Positions 26,581 to 37,071 of a stretch of DNA of 46,785 nt are shown here, one piece after another. The stretch spans positions 1 through 46,785 of the forward strand of contig NZ_AMXE01000025.1 in NCBI RefSeq assembly GCF_000310205.1. Direction: 5' to 3'. The position numbers were made by a program, and so were the translations under genes. The notes under the pieces were generated by a model. It was not told the origin of the DNA. It made no database searches and saw nothing but the letters and a program-made list of their open reading frames with translations. This DNA comes from Thauera linaloolentis 47Lol = DSM 12138. GTDB taxonomy: Bacteria; Pseudomonadota; Gammaproteobacteria; Burkholderiales; Rhodocyclaceae. Each line of letters begins with the position of its first letter. Position 1 is the first letter of the stretch.

Positions 26581-27980
26581 GGCTTGATCATCTCCCGCTT
26601 GCGGTGCGCCATCAGTTGCACCACGGCGCACGAGGCGGCACGGGTTTCGGCGGTGTCGGCACGGCTGGTCAGCACGATGGGCACGCGCGCGCCCAGCACC
26701 ACGCCGGCCATCAGCGCGTTGGCGAGATATTCGAGCTGCTTGGCCACCATGTTGCCGGATTCGAGGTCGGGCACGACCAGGATGTCGGCATTGCCGGCGA
26801 CGACCGACTTGATGCCCTTGGTCTTGGCCGCGACCAGCGACACGGCGTTGTCGAAGGCGAGCGGGCCGTCGAGCAGGCCGCCCTTGATCTGGCCGCGGTC
26901 GGCCATCTTGCACAGCGCGGCGGCTTCGATGGTGGAGCGGATCTTGGAGGTGACGGTTTCCACCGCCGACAGGATGGCGACCTTGGGTTCGGGCAGGCCG
27001 AGGATGTGGGCGAGTTCGATCGCGTTCTGGATGATGTCGACCTTATCCTCGAGTGTCGGCTCGATCATGATCGCCGCGTCGGTGATCATCAGCGGATGCG
27101 GGTAGGTCGGCACGTCGGCGAGGAAAACGTGGCTGATGCGGCGGCCGGTACGCAGGTTCTTGACGACCTGGCTCATCATCTCGTCGGTGTGCAGCGAGCC
27201 CTTCATCAGCGCTTCGGCATGGCCGTCGCGGCACATCGCGACGGCGGTCGCGGCCGAGGCGTGGCTGTGCTCGGCATCGACGATGCGGAAGCCCTTGATG
27301 TCGATGCCGTGTTCTTCGGCCACCGAGCGGATCTTGTTCTCGGGTCCGACCAGGATCGGATCGACCAGGCCGGCCTTGGCCGCCTGTACCGGACCGGACA
27401 GCGATTCCTTGTCGCACGGGTGTGCCACCGCGATCGGAATCGGCGACAGGCCGGCCGACACCGACAGCAGGTGGCGGTAGCGCAGTTCGCGGTCGGAAAT
27501 GGTGACTTCGGGCAGCGTCACGCGCTGGCGCTTGATCTTCTGGGTCGGGGCCATCACTTCGGCGATGCCGTCGATGACCTTCAGGCCGTCCTGGTTGACC
27601 GCCAGGCAGTCGAAGATGATGTGGTGGTTGTGCTCGAACTTCTCCTTGCAGGTGACGGAAATCGTCAGCGTGTCGCCGATCGTGATCGGGCGCCAGAAGT
27701 TGAGTCCCTGCGACACATATACCGTGCCGGGGCCGGGGAATTCGGTGCCGAGCACCGTGGAGATCAGCGTGCTGCCCCACATGCTGTGGCCGACGACCTC
27801 GCGGAACTGGCTCGAGCGGGCGTATTCCACGTCGACGTGGGTGGGATTGACGTCGCCGGACATGGCTGCGAACAGATGGATGTCCTCCGGACGCAGGGTG
27901 CGGACCAATTGGGCGAAATCGCCGACCTGGATCTCGTCGAAGGTGCGGTTCTGGATGAACTGGGTGTCGGAATGTTCCAT
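26577..27980 (-). CDS. Bifunctional enoyl-CoA hydratase / phosphate acetyl(butyryl)transferase
   Basis: A 467-residue fusion. Residues about 10-150 form a MaoC-like hot-dog (R)-specific enoyl-CoA hydratase domain with the catalytic Asp43/His48 motif SGDVNPTH and a VVGHSMWG stretch. Residues about 165-467 are a phosphotransacylase domain (Pta/Ptb type: [29 protein letters not shown]). Together with the coupled ackA, the operon can convert acyl-CoA to acyl phosphate and then acid plus ATP, or activate acids in reverse. Why a hydratase is attached is unclear; a link to polyhydroxyalkanoate or short-chain acyl-CoA metabolism is inference. ATG 27980 is preceded by AGAGAG; the longer open frame to 28349 is not supported. 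Confidence 0.93.
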   Translation of the reverse strand: MEHSDTQFIQNRTFDEIQVGDFAQLVRTLRPEDIHLFAAMSGDVNPTHVDVEYARSSQFREVVGHSMWGSTLISTVLGTEFPGPGTVYVSQGLNFWRPITIGDTLTISVTCKEKFEHNHHIIFDCLAVNQDGLKVIDGIAEVMAPTQKIKRQRVTLPEVTISDRELRYRHLLSVSAGLSPIPIAVAHPCDKESLSGPVQAAKAGLVDPILVGPENKIRSVAEEHGIDIKGFRIVDAEHSHASAATAVAMCRDGHAEALMKGSLHTDEMMSQVVKNLRTGRRISHVFLADVPTYPHPLMITDAAIMIEPTLEDKVDIIQNAIELAHILGLPEPKVAILSAVETVTSKIRSTIEAAALCKMADRGQIKGGLLDGPLAFDNAVSLVAAKTKGIKSVVAGNADILVVPDLESGNMVAKQLEYLANALMAGVVLGARVPIVLTSRADTAETRAASCAVVQLMAHRKREMIKP

Positions 27981-28048
27981 GGCGGCTCTCTTTCGTGTGC
28001 TTTCTGTATATGCGTCGCAGCGCGCGATTCTAGCCGCTGCGCGTGACC

Positions 28049-28090
28049 AATATAAGCACAAAAATGCGTCAATTGTGCAATGCGTCAATT
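28049..28090 (-). promoter_or_regulatory. Tandem 12-bp repeats and -10-like box upstream of the MaoC-Pta gene
   Basis: AATGCGTCAATT occurs twice (28063-28074 and 28079-28090), 16 bases apart. Read on the minus strand each contains TTGACG, and the nearer copy is followed 12 bases later by TATATT (28054-28049). The spacing is too short for a normal promoter pair, so an operator role is more likely than a doubled -35. Confidence 0.4.
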
Positions 28091-28158
28091 TACCCAGGAT
28101 TTGCCGCGCGAGCGTTGTGGTTTTCACGCATTCGCCATGCATTCGCTCACAAATTATG

Positions 28159-28169
28159 CTGCGTTGCAG
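28159..28169. promoter_or_regulatory. CTGC-N3-GCAG palindrome (possible PhaR-type site)
   Basis: CTGCGTTGCAG lies between the MaoC-Pta gene and glmU, 44 bases before the glmU ATG. It matches the CTGC-N3-GCAG motif described for the polyhydroxyalkanoate-responsive repressor PhaR. A short palindrome like this can occur by chance. Confidence 0.3.
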
Positions 28170-28212
28170 TGGTACACTCCGCGCCACTCCACCAACTCGC
28201 TGGAAGGCTCTC

Positions 28213-29574
28213 ATGGAAGTCGTCGTTCTCGCTGCTGGCCAGGGCAAGCGCATGCGTTCGGTTCTGCCCAAGGTTCTGCAACCCATCGCCGGCAAGCCGA
28301 TGCTGGCGCATGTGCTCGATACCGCCCGCACGCTCGATGCGCAGCGCATCTGCGTGGTCTATGGGCATGGCGGCGAAGTGGTGCGGGAGCATCTCGATGC
28401 GCCCGACCTGGCGTGGGCGCGGCAGGAGCCCCAGCTCGGCACCGGGCATGCGGTGCAGCAGGCCCTTCCGCACCTGACCGACGGCGACATGGCGCTGGTA
28501 CTGTACGGCGACGTGCCGCTGATCGGTGTTCCGACGCTGCGCCGCCTGGTCGCTGCCGCCGGCGGCGAGCGCCTGGCCCTGCTGACGGTGAAGATGGACA
28601 ACCCCGCCGGCTATGGCCGCATCCTGCGCAACGGCGCCGGCCAGGTCACCCGCATCGTCGAGGAGAAGGACGCCACCGACGACGAGCGCAAGGTGCAGGA
28701 AGTGAATACCGGCATCCTCGTCGCCCCGGTCGCCCGGCTGCGCGACTGGCTCGGCCGCATCGGCAACGACAACGCCCAGGGCGAGTACTACCTCACCGAC
28801 ATCATCGGTCTGGCGGTCGCCGACGGCATCGAGATCACCAGCGTGCAGCCCGATGCCTTCGCCGAGACGCTGGGCGTCAACAACAAGGTGCAGCTCGCCG
28901 AACTGGAACGCATCCACCAGAGCAACATCGCCCGCCGCCTGATGGAAGAGGGCGTCACCCTGATCGACCCCGCGCGCATCGACGTGCGCGGCAGCCTCAG
29001 CGTCGGGCGCGACGTCGAAATCGACGCCAATTGCGTGTTCGAGGGCACGGTGGAACTGGGCGACAAGGTGCGCATCGGCGCCAACTGCGTCATCCGCAAT
29101 GCGCGCATCGGCGCCGGCAGCCGCATCGAGCCCTTCAGCCATGTCGACAGCACCACCATGGGCCAGGACTGCGTGATCGGCCCCTACGCCCGCACCCGCC
29201 CGGGCACCGTGCTCGGCAGCGACGTGCATCTGGGCAACTTCGTCGAAATCAAGAACAGCGTCATCGCCGACCATTCCAAGGCCAACCATCTGGCCTACGT
29301 GGGCGACGCGGACGTCGGCAGCAAGGTCAACATCGGCGCCGGGACCATCACCTGCAACTACGATGGCGCCAACAAGCACCGCACCATCATCGAGGACGAG
29401 GTCTTCATCGGCTCCGACACCCAGCTCGTCGCGCCGGTGCGCGTCGGCCGCGGCGCCACGCTGGGCGCCGGCACCACGCTGACCAAGGATGCGCCGCCCG
29501 ACCAGCTCACTGTCACCCGGGTCCGGCAGATCAGCCTCGAGAACTGGAAACGCCCGGTGAAGCAGCCGCGCTGA
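28213..29574 (+). CDS. glmU: Bifunctional UDP-N-acetylglucosamine pyrophosphorylase / glucosamine-1-phosphate N-acetyltransferase
   Basis: Cytosolic enzyme of 453 residues making UDP-GlcNAc for peptidoglycan and LPS. The N-terminal uridylyltransferase Rossmann domain has [31 protein letters not shown] and EVNTGILV. The C-terminal left-handed beta-helix acetyltransferase starts at about 250 with hexapeptide repeats, including NFVEIKNS and [19 protein letters not shown]. The ATG at 28213 follows GGAAGG. The frame is open far upstream but without similarity. It is probably co-transcribed with glmS 57 bases downstream. Confidence 0.97.
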   Translation: MEVVVLAAGQGKRMRSVLPKVLQPIAGKPMLAHVLDTARTLDAQRICVVYGHGGEVVREHLDAPDLAWARQEPQLGTGHAVQQALPHLTDGDMALVLYGDVPLIGVPTLRRLVAAAGGERLALLTVKMDNPAGYGRILRNGAGQVTRIVEEKDATDDERKVQEVNTGILVAPVARLRDWLGRIGNDNAQGEYYLTDIIGLAVADGIEITSVQPDAFAETLGVNNKVQLAELERIHQSNIARRLMEEGVTLIDPARIDVRGSLSVGRDVEIDANCVFEGTVELGDKVRIGANCVIRNARIGAGSRIEPFSHVDSTTMGQDCVIGPYARTRPGTVLGSDVHLGNFVEIKNSVIADHSKANHLAYVGDADVGSKVNIGAGTITCNYDGANKHRTIIEDEVFIGSDTQLVAPVRVGRGATLGAGTTLTKDAPPDQLTVTRVRQISLENWKRPVKQPR

Positions 29575-29631
29575 GCGCCGCCCGCTTCGCCTTCGCATCC
29601 CGACCACTCACGTCTTCAAGGAAGCCCCGCC

Positions 29632-31458
<1,827 letters not shown>

Positions 31459-31514
31459 GCCCGCGGCGCCCGGGCCTGCCGTTCCGGCCTGCCCGAAGGC
31501 GAAAAGAACGCGAG

Positions 31515-31543
31515 AACGCCCGGCCAGCCGCCGGGCGTTTTTT
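31515..31543 (+). terminator. Rho-independent terminator after glmS
   Basis: AACGCCCGGC (31515-31524) pairs perfectly with GCCGGGCGTT (31530-31539) around a 5-nt loop and ends in six T (31538-31543). It lies 57 bases after glmS. Confidence 0.93.
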
Positions 31544-31617
31544 CTTGAATCCCCCGTGAGGCGCCTTGGGCAGCGGCGGTTGCGGCTCTCGCGGTTCTGT
31601 CGTTTTCCGGCGGATGC

Positions 31618-31926
31618 TCAGATCTGCCTGAAAAGCGCCGCCGCCGCAATGCCGGCGGCGATCGCCGGCAGGGGCTTCTTCAGCACGAGCATGACAGCGG
31701 CCGTCGTCGCCAGCGCCAGCCTGGCGCCGCCGTCGCCCTGCACTGCCAGCGGCGCCAGCAAGGCCACCAGCACGGAGCCGGACATCGCGCCGATGAATTG
31801 CCTGACGCGGCGGCCGATCGGCACGAAGGACATGATGAAGACGCCGCCCCAGCGCGTGGCTAGGGTCACCACCGCCATGACGGCCACGATGAGCATCAGG
31901 CCCCAGCCCAGGGGCTCAACGCTCAC
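31618..31926 (-). CDS. azlD: AzlD-family branched-chain amino acid transport protein
   Basis: Small inner-membrane protein of 102 residues with about four hydrophobic helices (LMLIVAVMAVVTLATRW, the conserved GGVFIMSFVPIGRRVRQFIGAM segment, then two more). AzlD partners AzlC to form an exporter of branched-chain or similar amino acids. GTG 31926 is chosen: GGAG lies seven bases upstream and the start overlaps the azlC stop by 11 bases. The open frame upstream is not AzlD-like. Confidence 0.85.
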   Translation of the reverse strand: MSVEPLGWGLMLIVAVMAVVTLATRWGGVFIMSFVPIGRRVRQFIGAMSGSVLVALLAPLAVQGDGGARLALATTAAVMLVLKKPLPAIAAGIAAAALFRQI

Positions 31927-32638
31927 GGGACTGCTCCGTCCAGGCCATGCCCAGCACGCCGCCGGCCAGCGCACCCGCCATGACATGGCTGTTTTCGGGC
32001 AGGTACCTGCAGGCCGCCAGGGACGAACAGGCCGCCACGGCCCAGATGACGAGCGTGCGCAGGCTTTTCCGTTCGCCGGCCACCATGGCCAGCAGGAAGC
32101 AGCCCATGACCATGTCCAGCCCCCAGCGCCGGGCATCGGCAATGACGTCGCCTATCTGCGTGCCCAGCCAGGTGCCCAGCACCCAGAACAGCCAGAGCGC
32201 CAGGCCCCCGCCCAGCAGCATCCCCAGGCCCGGCTGCCCCCGTCCGAATGCCTGCATCGCCAGGGCCCAGTTCGCATCGGACGCCAGCACCATCACGCCA
32301 TAGCGCCGGGCGGGCGGAAGCTGACGCAGCCAGGGGTAGAGGGTGGCGCCCATCAACAGGTGGCGGGCATTGATGGCGAATACGGTCAGCGCCAGGGCGA
32401 CGATCGGCACTTGCGCGCCCCACAGGTCCAGCACGGCAAACTGCGCCGCGCCGGCAAACACCAGGGTGCTCATGAGGACCACCCAGGCAGCGTCCAGGCC
32501 GGACTGCATGGCCGCCAGACCGAACGCGGCTCCGAAGACCAGCACGAACACGGCGATGGGGACCATGTGCCTGAACCCCGCCCATACCAGGTGGCGGTCG
32601 AGCTTGCACTGCGGAAGGGGTGTGTTTGTCGCGTGCAT
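31916..32638 (-). CDS. azlC: AzlC-family amino acid exporter (branched-chain amino acid permease)
   Basis: Inner-membrane protein of 240 residues with multiple hydrophobic segments. It has the AzlC signature AGAAQFAVLDLWG followed by FAINARHLLMGATLYPWL and SDANWALAM. With AzlD it exports branched-chain amino acids or analogues such as azaleucine. It overlaps azlD downstream. The divergent LysR gene 130 bases away is a probable regulator. Confidence 0.9.
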   Translation of the reverse strand: MHATNTPLPQCKLDRHLVWAGFRHMVPIAVFVLVFGAAFGLAAMQSGLDAAWVVLMSTLVFAGAAQFAVLDLWGAQVPIVALALTVFAINARHLLMGATLYPWLRQLPPARRYGVMVLASDANWALAMQAFGRGQPGLGMLLGGGLALWLFWVLGTWLGTQIGDVIADARRWGLDMVMGCFLLAMVAGERKSLRTLVIWAVAACSSLAACRYLPENSHVMAGALAGGVLGMAWTEQSRER

Positions 32639-32768
32639 CGTCGCGTCGGGTCCGGGCGTTGATCGTGGACTGCGTTTTCAGGCCCCGACTGTGGCTTGTT
32701 CTGGACGTTCGGAAAAGCGCAAAATTCATATCGCTTCTATTCGATTACCTGATGAAAAGACGGCCGAC

Positions 32769-33638
32769 ATGACCCTGCATGATCTCCAGATCGACTGGCT
32801 CAAGTGCTTCGTCGCGGTGGTGGACACCGGTTCTCTCTCGAGCGCGGCGGGCGAGGTGCACCGCTCCCAGTCGGCGGTCAGCATGCAGCTCAAGAAGCTG
32901 GAAGAAGCGCTCGGCCGGCGCCTGCTCGACCGGGGGCCGCGCAAGCTCCAGCTCACGCCGGACGGGCAGACGCTGCTGGGCTACGCTCGGCGCATGCTGG
33001 ACTTGCAGGCCGAGGCTCAGGCCGCCTTGCATGGCGAGGAACTGACCGGGCGCGTGCGCCTGGGGGTACCGGACGACTACGCCGCCAAGTATCTGACGCC
33101 GGTGCTCAAGCGCTTCGCGCCCAAGCACAGCGGTGTCGAGATCGAGCTGAATTGCGAACAGTCCACCTCCCTGATCCCCCGCGTGGCCGGTGGTGACCTC
33201 GATCTGGCGCTGGTCTCGCGCGACCACGCCCGGCGCGGCACGCTGCTGTTCCATGAGCCGATGGTGTGGGTGGGATCGGCCCAGTTCGAGCTGTGGCGGC
33301 GCGACCCGCTGCCGATCGCGGTGTACGAGGAAGCCAGTCTTGCGCGCCGAGGCGCGATCGAGTCGCTGGCGCAGCAGGGGCGGCGCTACAAGGTCGTCTA
33401 CAACAGCTCCAGCCTGGTTGGCCAGATCGCGGCGGTGGAAAGCGGCCTGGCGGTGGCGGTACTGACCCAGTGCAGCGCGCCGGCGCATCTGCAGGTGCTG
33501 GGCGCCGCACATGGCCTGGGGCCGCTGGCGCCCATGGAAGCGGCGGTCTACCGCAGCCGTGAGTCTCGCGGCAACAAGGCGGTGGACAGCCTTTATGGAC
33601 TATTGGTCAAGACGCTGCGCTTGTCGGCGACCATTTGA
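32769..33638 (+). CDS. LysR-family transcriptional regulator
   Basis: A 289-residue DNA-binding regulator. The N-terminal winged helix-turn-helix (about 6-65: WLKCFVAVVDTGSLSSAAGEVHRSQSAVSMQLKKLEEALGRRLLDRG) is followed by a linker helix and a periplasmic-binding-protein-like effector domain from about 93 (RVRLGVPDDYA). ATG 32769 fits the family start; the frame upstream is open but is only the shadow of azlC. It is divergent from azlCD, which it likely controls with an amino acid as effector (inference). Confidence 0.9.
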   Translation: MTLHDLQIDWLKCFVAVVDTGSLSSAAGEVHRSQSAVSMQLKKLEEALGRRLLDRGPRKLQLTPDGQTLLGYARRMLDLQAEAQAALHGEELTGRVRLGVPDDYAAKYLTPVLKRFAPKHSGVEIELNCEQSTSLIPRVAGGDLDLALVSRDHARRGTLLFHEPMVWVGSAQFELWRRDPLPIAVYEEASLARRGAIESLAQQGRRYKVVYNSSSLVGQIAAVESGLAVAVLTQCSAPAHLQVLGAAHGLGPLAPMEAAVYRSRESRGNKAVDSLYGLLVKTLRLSATI

Positions 33639-33708
33639 TGCAGCGGGCGGCCGAGAGGGTGGGCATGAGGCGCTGAGCGGAGCTGGAACCGAGGCCGGCG
33701 GCCCCCCG

Positions 33709-34404
33709 TCAAGCGGTGCGGGTCTTCTTCAGCCAGCCCGACAGGGTCTCCGCCAGGGCTCGCGGAGCCTCCAGGGGAATCATGTGTCCCGAGCCTGGAA
33801 TCACGGCCAGTTCGGCGTCCGGAATACCCGCCACAAGCTCCTTTGCTTCCTCGATGCTTCGCAGAAGGTCTCCGTCGGCCGCGACGATGAGCGTCGGGCA
33901 ACGAATCTCCGACAGCACGTCGATGTCGCTGTCGCGCTGAATCGCGGCCTGGCGCGCAAAGACGTCCTTGCCGAGCTTGATGCTCATGGCGCGCACGCGT
34001 TCGATCAAGCCCTCGTCCCGGCTTCTGCTCGGGTGCACGGAGGCGGTGACCGATGCCCGGCCCAGGCCGCTGAACCTGGCCGAGGAGAGTTGGCGTAAGG
34101 CCGAGGCCTTGCGCCGCGCCTGTTCGGGGCTGTCTTCCCGTGCCGAGGTTGCGATCAGGGCCAGCGCCTGCACGCGGTCGGGCGCCAGCCGCGCCATCTC
34201 GCGCGCCACATAGCCACCCATAGAGAAACCCACCAACACGAAGTCGGCCGGCGCCTGATCGAGAACGGCCAGCGCCATGCCGGGTATCGAATCGCCGGTA
34301 TCCAGGTTTGCGAACTGCAATGGCCGGGGGGCGTCGAGGAGCGCGACCATGTCGTCCCACAGCGTGCTGTCGGCCATGAAGCCCGGGACGAACAAAATGG
34401 TCAT
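33709..34404 (-). CDS. Alpha/beta-fold hydrolase
   Basis: A 231-residue cytosolic hydrolase without signal peptide. The nucleophile elbow is GFSMGG with Ser61; the acid is probably the Asp in LIVAADGDLL, and the His is in IPGSGHMIPLE. The oxyanion-region motif FVPGFMADSTLW is near the N-terminus. Such enzymes include carboxylesterases, thioesterases and C-C hydrolases; substrate unknown. It lies 137 bases downstream of the HpaB/AbfD-like gene on the same strand, perhaps in one transcript. Confidence 0.88.
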   Translation of the reverse strand: MTILFVPGFMADSTLWDDMVALLDAPRPLQFANLDTGDSIPGMALAVLDQAPADFVLVGFSMGGYVAREMARLAPDRVQALALIATSAREDSPEQARRKASALRQLSSARFSGLGRASVTASVHPSRSRDEGLIERVRAMSIKLGKDVFARQAAIQRDSDIDVLSEIRCPTLIVAADGDLLRSIEEAKELVAGIPDAELAVIPGSGHMIPLEAPRALAETLSGWLKKTRTA

Positions 34405-34479
34405 GCGATTGGCTCCTGGTGTGCGCTGGTCGGATGCCGGGCTGCGGCCGGCGCCGTTGCCGCAAGAATGAGGGGGCTC

Positions 34480-34521
34480 GACGGGGCCGGCCGATTGCGT
34501 CTGCTTCGCAGCCGGCCCGTC
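34480..34521 (-). terminator. Inverted repeat between HpaB/AbfD-like gene and hydrolase
   Basis: GACGGGGCCGGC (34480-34491) and GCCGGCCCGTC (34511-34521) pair with one bulged base. It lies just after the stop at 34542 on the minus strand. No T-run follows, so it is a possible weak terminator or mRNA stabiliser. Confidence 0.4.
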
Positions 34522-34541
34522 TGATCGTGGCAAGAATACGC

Positions 34542-36137
34542 TCAGGCGCGCTGGTTCGCCTGCGGCAGCGGCACCATGAACGTCTGACCGGGCTGGCTGC
34601 ACCCTGCATCACAGCAACGCCCGGGCTGCTTGTTCTTGCTGATCGCCCGGTTGTCCTCGGCCAGGACGCCACGTTCCAGGAGCCGCTCGACCAGTTCGAC
34701 TTTGCTGCCCACCGGATAGTGGCGCCAGATCTCCTGCTTCAGCGCGGTCGGGGAGCCGCCGCCGTGCAGGCTGATCAGCGAGTACCAGCCGCCCTGGTAG
34801 GAGGCGGTCAGATCCTCGATGAAGCGGGAAACCTCGATCCGCTTGTCGTACGGGATGCCCGGGTTGGCGCGCAGCACTTCCGCAAGCGTTGCCGCCGTCG
34901 CGGGGTTGTGGTCCTCGTCGGGCCCCGGCAGGGCGACGATCAGGCCGCCGGATACTTCGTGGGCGAGCCGGTGCATGTCGTAGATCTGGGTCGAGAGCAG
35001 CAGCTTGCCGATGTTCGAATACACGGGCTCGGGCATGAAGCTCTTCGAGTACGGGTCCTGCACCGAATAGACGCTCGCCGCCACGCCACAGGCGTAGAAG
35101 CCCTCGGTGATCTTGATCAGTTCGACCATCGGATCGCGCAGGTTGGCCTTCTTGTCCGGGTCCAGGCCGTTGGCCTCGCACATCAGCGCACCCGCACCGA
35201 TGAGCAGGTCGCCGAAGCCGGCACGCGCGGCGATGCAGCTATGGCGGTGATGGGTCGCATAGTTGTAGGTGACGTCGCCCGAGAACTCCCATTCCCCGGC
35301 CAGGAACACCCGCTCCCACGGGACGAACACCTTGTCGAAGATGACCACGCCGGTCGATTGGCCGTACTTGCGCGAGAACAGCGGCGCGCCGTGTTCCGGC
35401 TTCTCGCCGGGGCGTCCGGCCGGACGGGCGACGATCGTGATTCCGGGCGCGTCGACCGGCACGGCACAGCACAGGGCGAAGTCCTTGTCGTCCTCGCGCA
35501 TGTTGCGCGAGGGCATGACCAGAAACTCATGCACGTAGGGGGCACCGGTGACGATGGCCTTGGTGCCGGAAATCACGATGCCCCTGGCGTTGCGCTCCAC
35601 GATGTGGACGTAGACGTCCTGGTTCAACTGCTGGTTGGGGCGCTTGCTGCGGTCGCCCTTGGCGTCGGTCATCGCGATGCCCAGGGTCAGGTCCTCATCC
35701 TGAACCTTCTGGAGGTAGGCGGCGAATTTCGCCCGGTACGCCGTCGAACCCCGGGCGTCGTCCAGTTTGGCCATGGCCTGCCCGATGCCGTTGAGGGCGT
35801 CGTGCGCGAGGTAGCGCTGGGCACAGCCCGTCTCCTGGCAGAGCACGCGGATGGCTTCCAGCTTGTTGAGCAGGTCGCCGGCCGATTCGTTGATGTGCAG
35901 CATTCGGTTGACCGCCTTGCCCGACGCCGTCTGCTTCGCGAGCATCAGCGGCGCCAGGGCCGGGTCGTGGGCGAAATCGTAGGTGACCGCCAAGGCGTTG
36001 ATTCCGGGCTGCAGCGAGGGGGCATCGACGACCGATTCGATCAACTGCCCATCGACATAGACGGTGGGCTTGTACTTCCGCAGGGATTCCCGATACCCCT
36101 GACCGTCCATCAAACCGCGGGTGTTCGTGGCAGACAT
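34542..36137 (-). CDS. 4-hydroxyphenylacetate 3-hydroxylase / 4-hydroxybutyryl-CoA dehydratase family protein
   Basis: A 531-residue FAD-binding, acyl-CoA-dehydrogenase-fold protein of the HpaB family. The N-terminal region (to about 150), the FAD/substrate region (VISGTKAIVTGAPYVHEFLVMP) and the C-terminal helical domain are all present and of full length. The sequence looks closer to AbfD than to HpaB, yet of the four cluster ligands known in AbfD (Cys99, Cys103, His292, Cys299) my alignment keeps only Cys105 and His297, with Tyr109 and Ala304 at the others. The C-terminus has CCDAGC (508-513). The reaction is therefore open: flavin monooxygenase, isomerase or dehydratase. ATG 36137 has AGGAGGCG directly upstream. 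Regulation is probably by the divergent TetR. Confidence 0.8.
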   Translation of the reverse strand: MSATNTRGLMDGQGYRESLRKYKPTVYVDGQLIESVVDAPSLQPGINALAVTYDFAHDPALAPLMLAKQTASGKAVNRMLHINESAGDLLNKLEAIRVLCQETGCAQRYLAHDALNGIGQAMAKLDDARGSTAYRAKFAAYLQKVQDEDLTLGIAMTDAKGDRSKRPNQQLNQDVYVHIVERNARGIVISGTKAIVTGAPYVHEFLVMPSRNMREDDKDFALCCAVPVDAPGITIVARPAGRPGEKPEHGAPLFSRKYGQSTGVVIFDKVFVPWERVFLAGEWEFSGDVTYNYATHHRHSCIAARAGFGDLLIGAGALMCEANGLDPDKKANLRDPMVELIKITEGFYACGVAASVYSVQDPYSKSFMPEPVYSNIGKLLLSTQIYDMHRLAHEVSGGLIVALPGPDEDHNPATAATLAEVLRANPGIPYDKRIEVSRFIEDLTASYQGGWYSLISLHGGGSPTALKQEIWRHYPVGSKVELVERLLERGVLAEDNRAISKNKQPGRCCDAGCSQPGQTFMVPLPQANQRA

Positions 36138-36165
36138 GTCGCCTCCTTGTTGGTTTATGTTCATT

Positions 36166-36186
36166 AAATTGAACAGTGTTCAATTT
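36166..36186. promoter_or_regulatory. Perfect TetR-type operator
   Basis: AAATTGAACA-G-TGTTCAATTT is a 21-bp perfect palindrome with a one-base centre. It lies in the 73-base gap between the HpaB/AbfD-like gene and the divergent TetR gene, so one bound repressor dimer could control both. Confidence 0.8.
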
Positions 36187-36210
36187 GAAGCGCAGTGTAG
36201 AATCGCGCCC

Positions 36211-36888
36211 ATGTCCGAGTCAACGACTGTTCGCAAAGCGGGAGCCCGTGCCCGCGCGACCCCTGCCGAACCGCGCGTGCTCAGGGAGCGTGCGCTCAAC
36301 CAGGCGCGCCGTACCCTGATCCTGGATGCCGCGCGCACGGCGTTTTTCGAGTTGGGGCTGGATGGCGCGAGCCTGCGCGGGATCGCCAAGCGGGCGGGTT
36401 ACACGCCCGGCGCCATCTACAGCTACTTTGCCAATCTGGAAGAGATCTACGGCGCGCTGCTGGGCGAATCCTTGCAGCGCCTGAACGGGGTCGTCGAGGC
36501 GGCCGGCGCGCAGGCTGTGGCGCCAGATGCGCTGTTGCGGGCCAAGGCCGGGGCTTTCTACGTGTTCTACCGCGACAACCCCAAGGAGCTGGACCTGGGC
36601 TTCTATCTGTTCAATGGGGCCGAGCCCAGGGGACTGACGCCCGGGTTGAACCAGACGCTCAACGAGCAGTTGATGGCGGCCCTGCGGCCGGTCGAGACCC
36701 AACTGACGGCACTGGGCCTGGGCACGGACGAGGCGGTCAGCGAGACCACGGCCGTATTTGCGCATATCGTCGGCGTGCTCGTGCTGAACAACACCGGCCG
36801 AATCCGCCTGTTCAGGCAGAATCCGGACATCCTCTTCGAGCGTTACATGGACGCGCTCATCGAACGTCTGCCGGCTCCCCGTTCCTGA
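36211..36888 (+). CDS. TetR/AcrR-family transcriptional regulator (first)
   Basis: A 225-residue regulator with an N-terminal basic extension (about 1-35) before the TetR helix-turn-helix (about 42-88: ILDAARTAFFELGLDGASLRGIAKRAGYTPGAIYSYFANLEEIYGALL). The C-terminal ligand domain contains YRDNPKELDLGFYLFNG. ATG 36211 lies 25 bases beyond a perfect palindrome that is the likely operator. It is probably a repressor of the divergent HpaB/AbfD-like gene and of itself; the inducer may be an acyl-CoA or aromatic compound (inference). Confidence 0.9.
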   Translation: MSESTTVRKAGARARATPAEPRVLRERALNQARRTLILDAARTAFFELGLDGASLRGIAKRAGYTPGAIYSYFANLEEIYGALLGESLQRLNGVVEAAGAQAVAPDALLRAKAGAFYVFYRDNPKELDLGFYLFNGAEPRGLTPGLNQTLNEQLMAALRPVETQLTALGLGTDEAVSETTAVFAHIVGVLVLNNTGRIRLFRQNPDILFERYMDALIERLPAPRS

Positions 36889-37030
36889 CGCGGGTGCCGG
36901 GGGGCTGCGGCCGGACAAGCCTTCCAGGCGCGGCGACCGTCCTCCGGTCCGGCTGCGCGGTCACGTCATGCGCGTGCGCGGTCCGACACTCGATGCCGGG
37001 GACGCATCGGAGCTTGCGCGTCCTGAAGAA

Positions 37031-37064
37031 GTGAATTAGGGTTCACTAACTGAATCAAAGTTCA
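37031..37064 (+). promoter_or_regulatory. Tandem TGAA-N6-TTCA operators
   Basis: Two inverted repeats, TGAA-TTAGGG-TTCA (37032-37045, flanked by a further G/C pair) and TGAA-TCAAAG-TTCA (37051-37064), repeat with a 19-base period and end 8 bases before the second TetR start. The rest of the 183-base gap upstream shows nothing further. Confidence 0.65.
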
Positions 37065-37071
37065 TTTCATC

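Noticed and set aside
26581-26913. An N-terminal extension of ackA
   Set aside because: It overlaps the phosphotransacylase domain in another frame, and the conserved acetate kinase start is at 26580.
28067-28088. The two TTGACG hexamers as twin -35 boxes for the MaoC-Pta gene
   Set aside because: Distances to the only good -10 (TATATT) are about 12 and 28 bases, both outside the working range.
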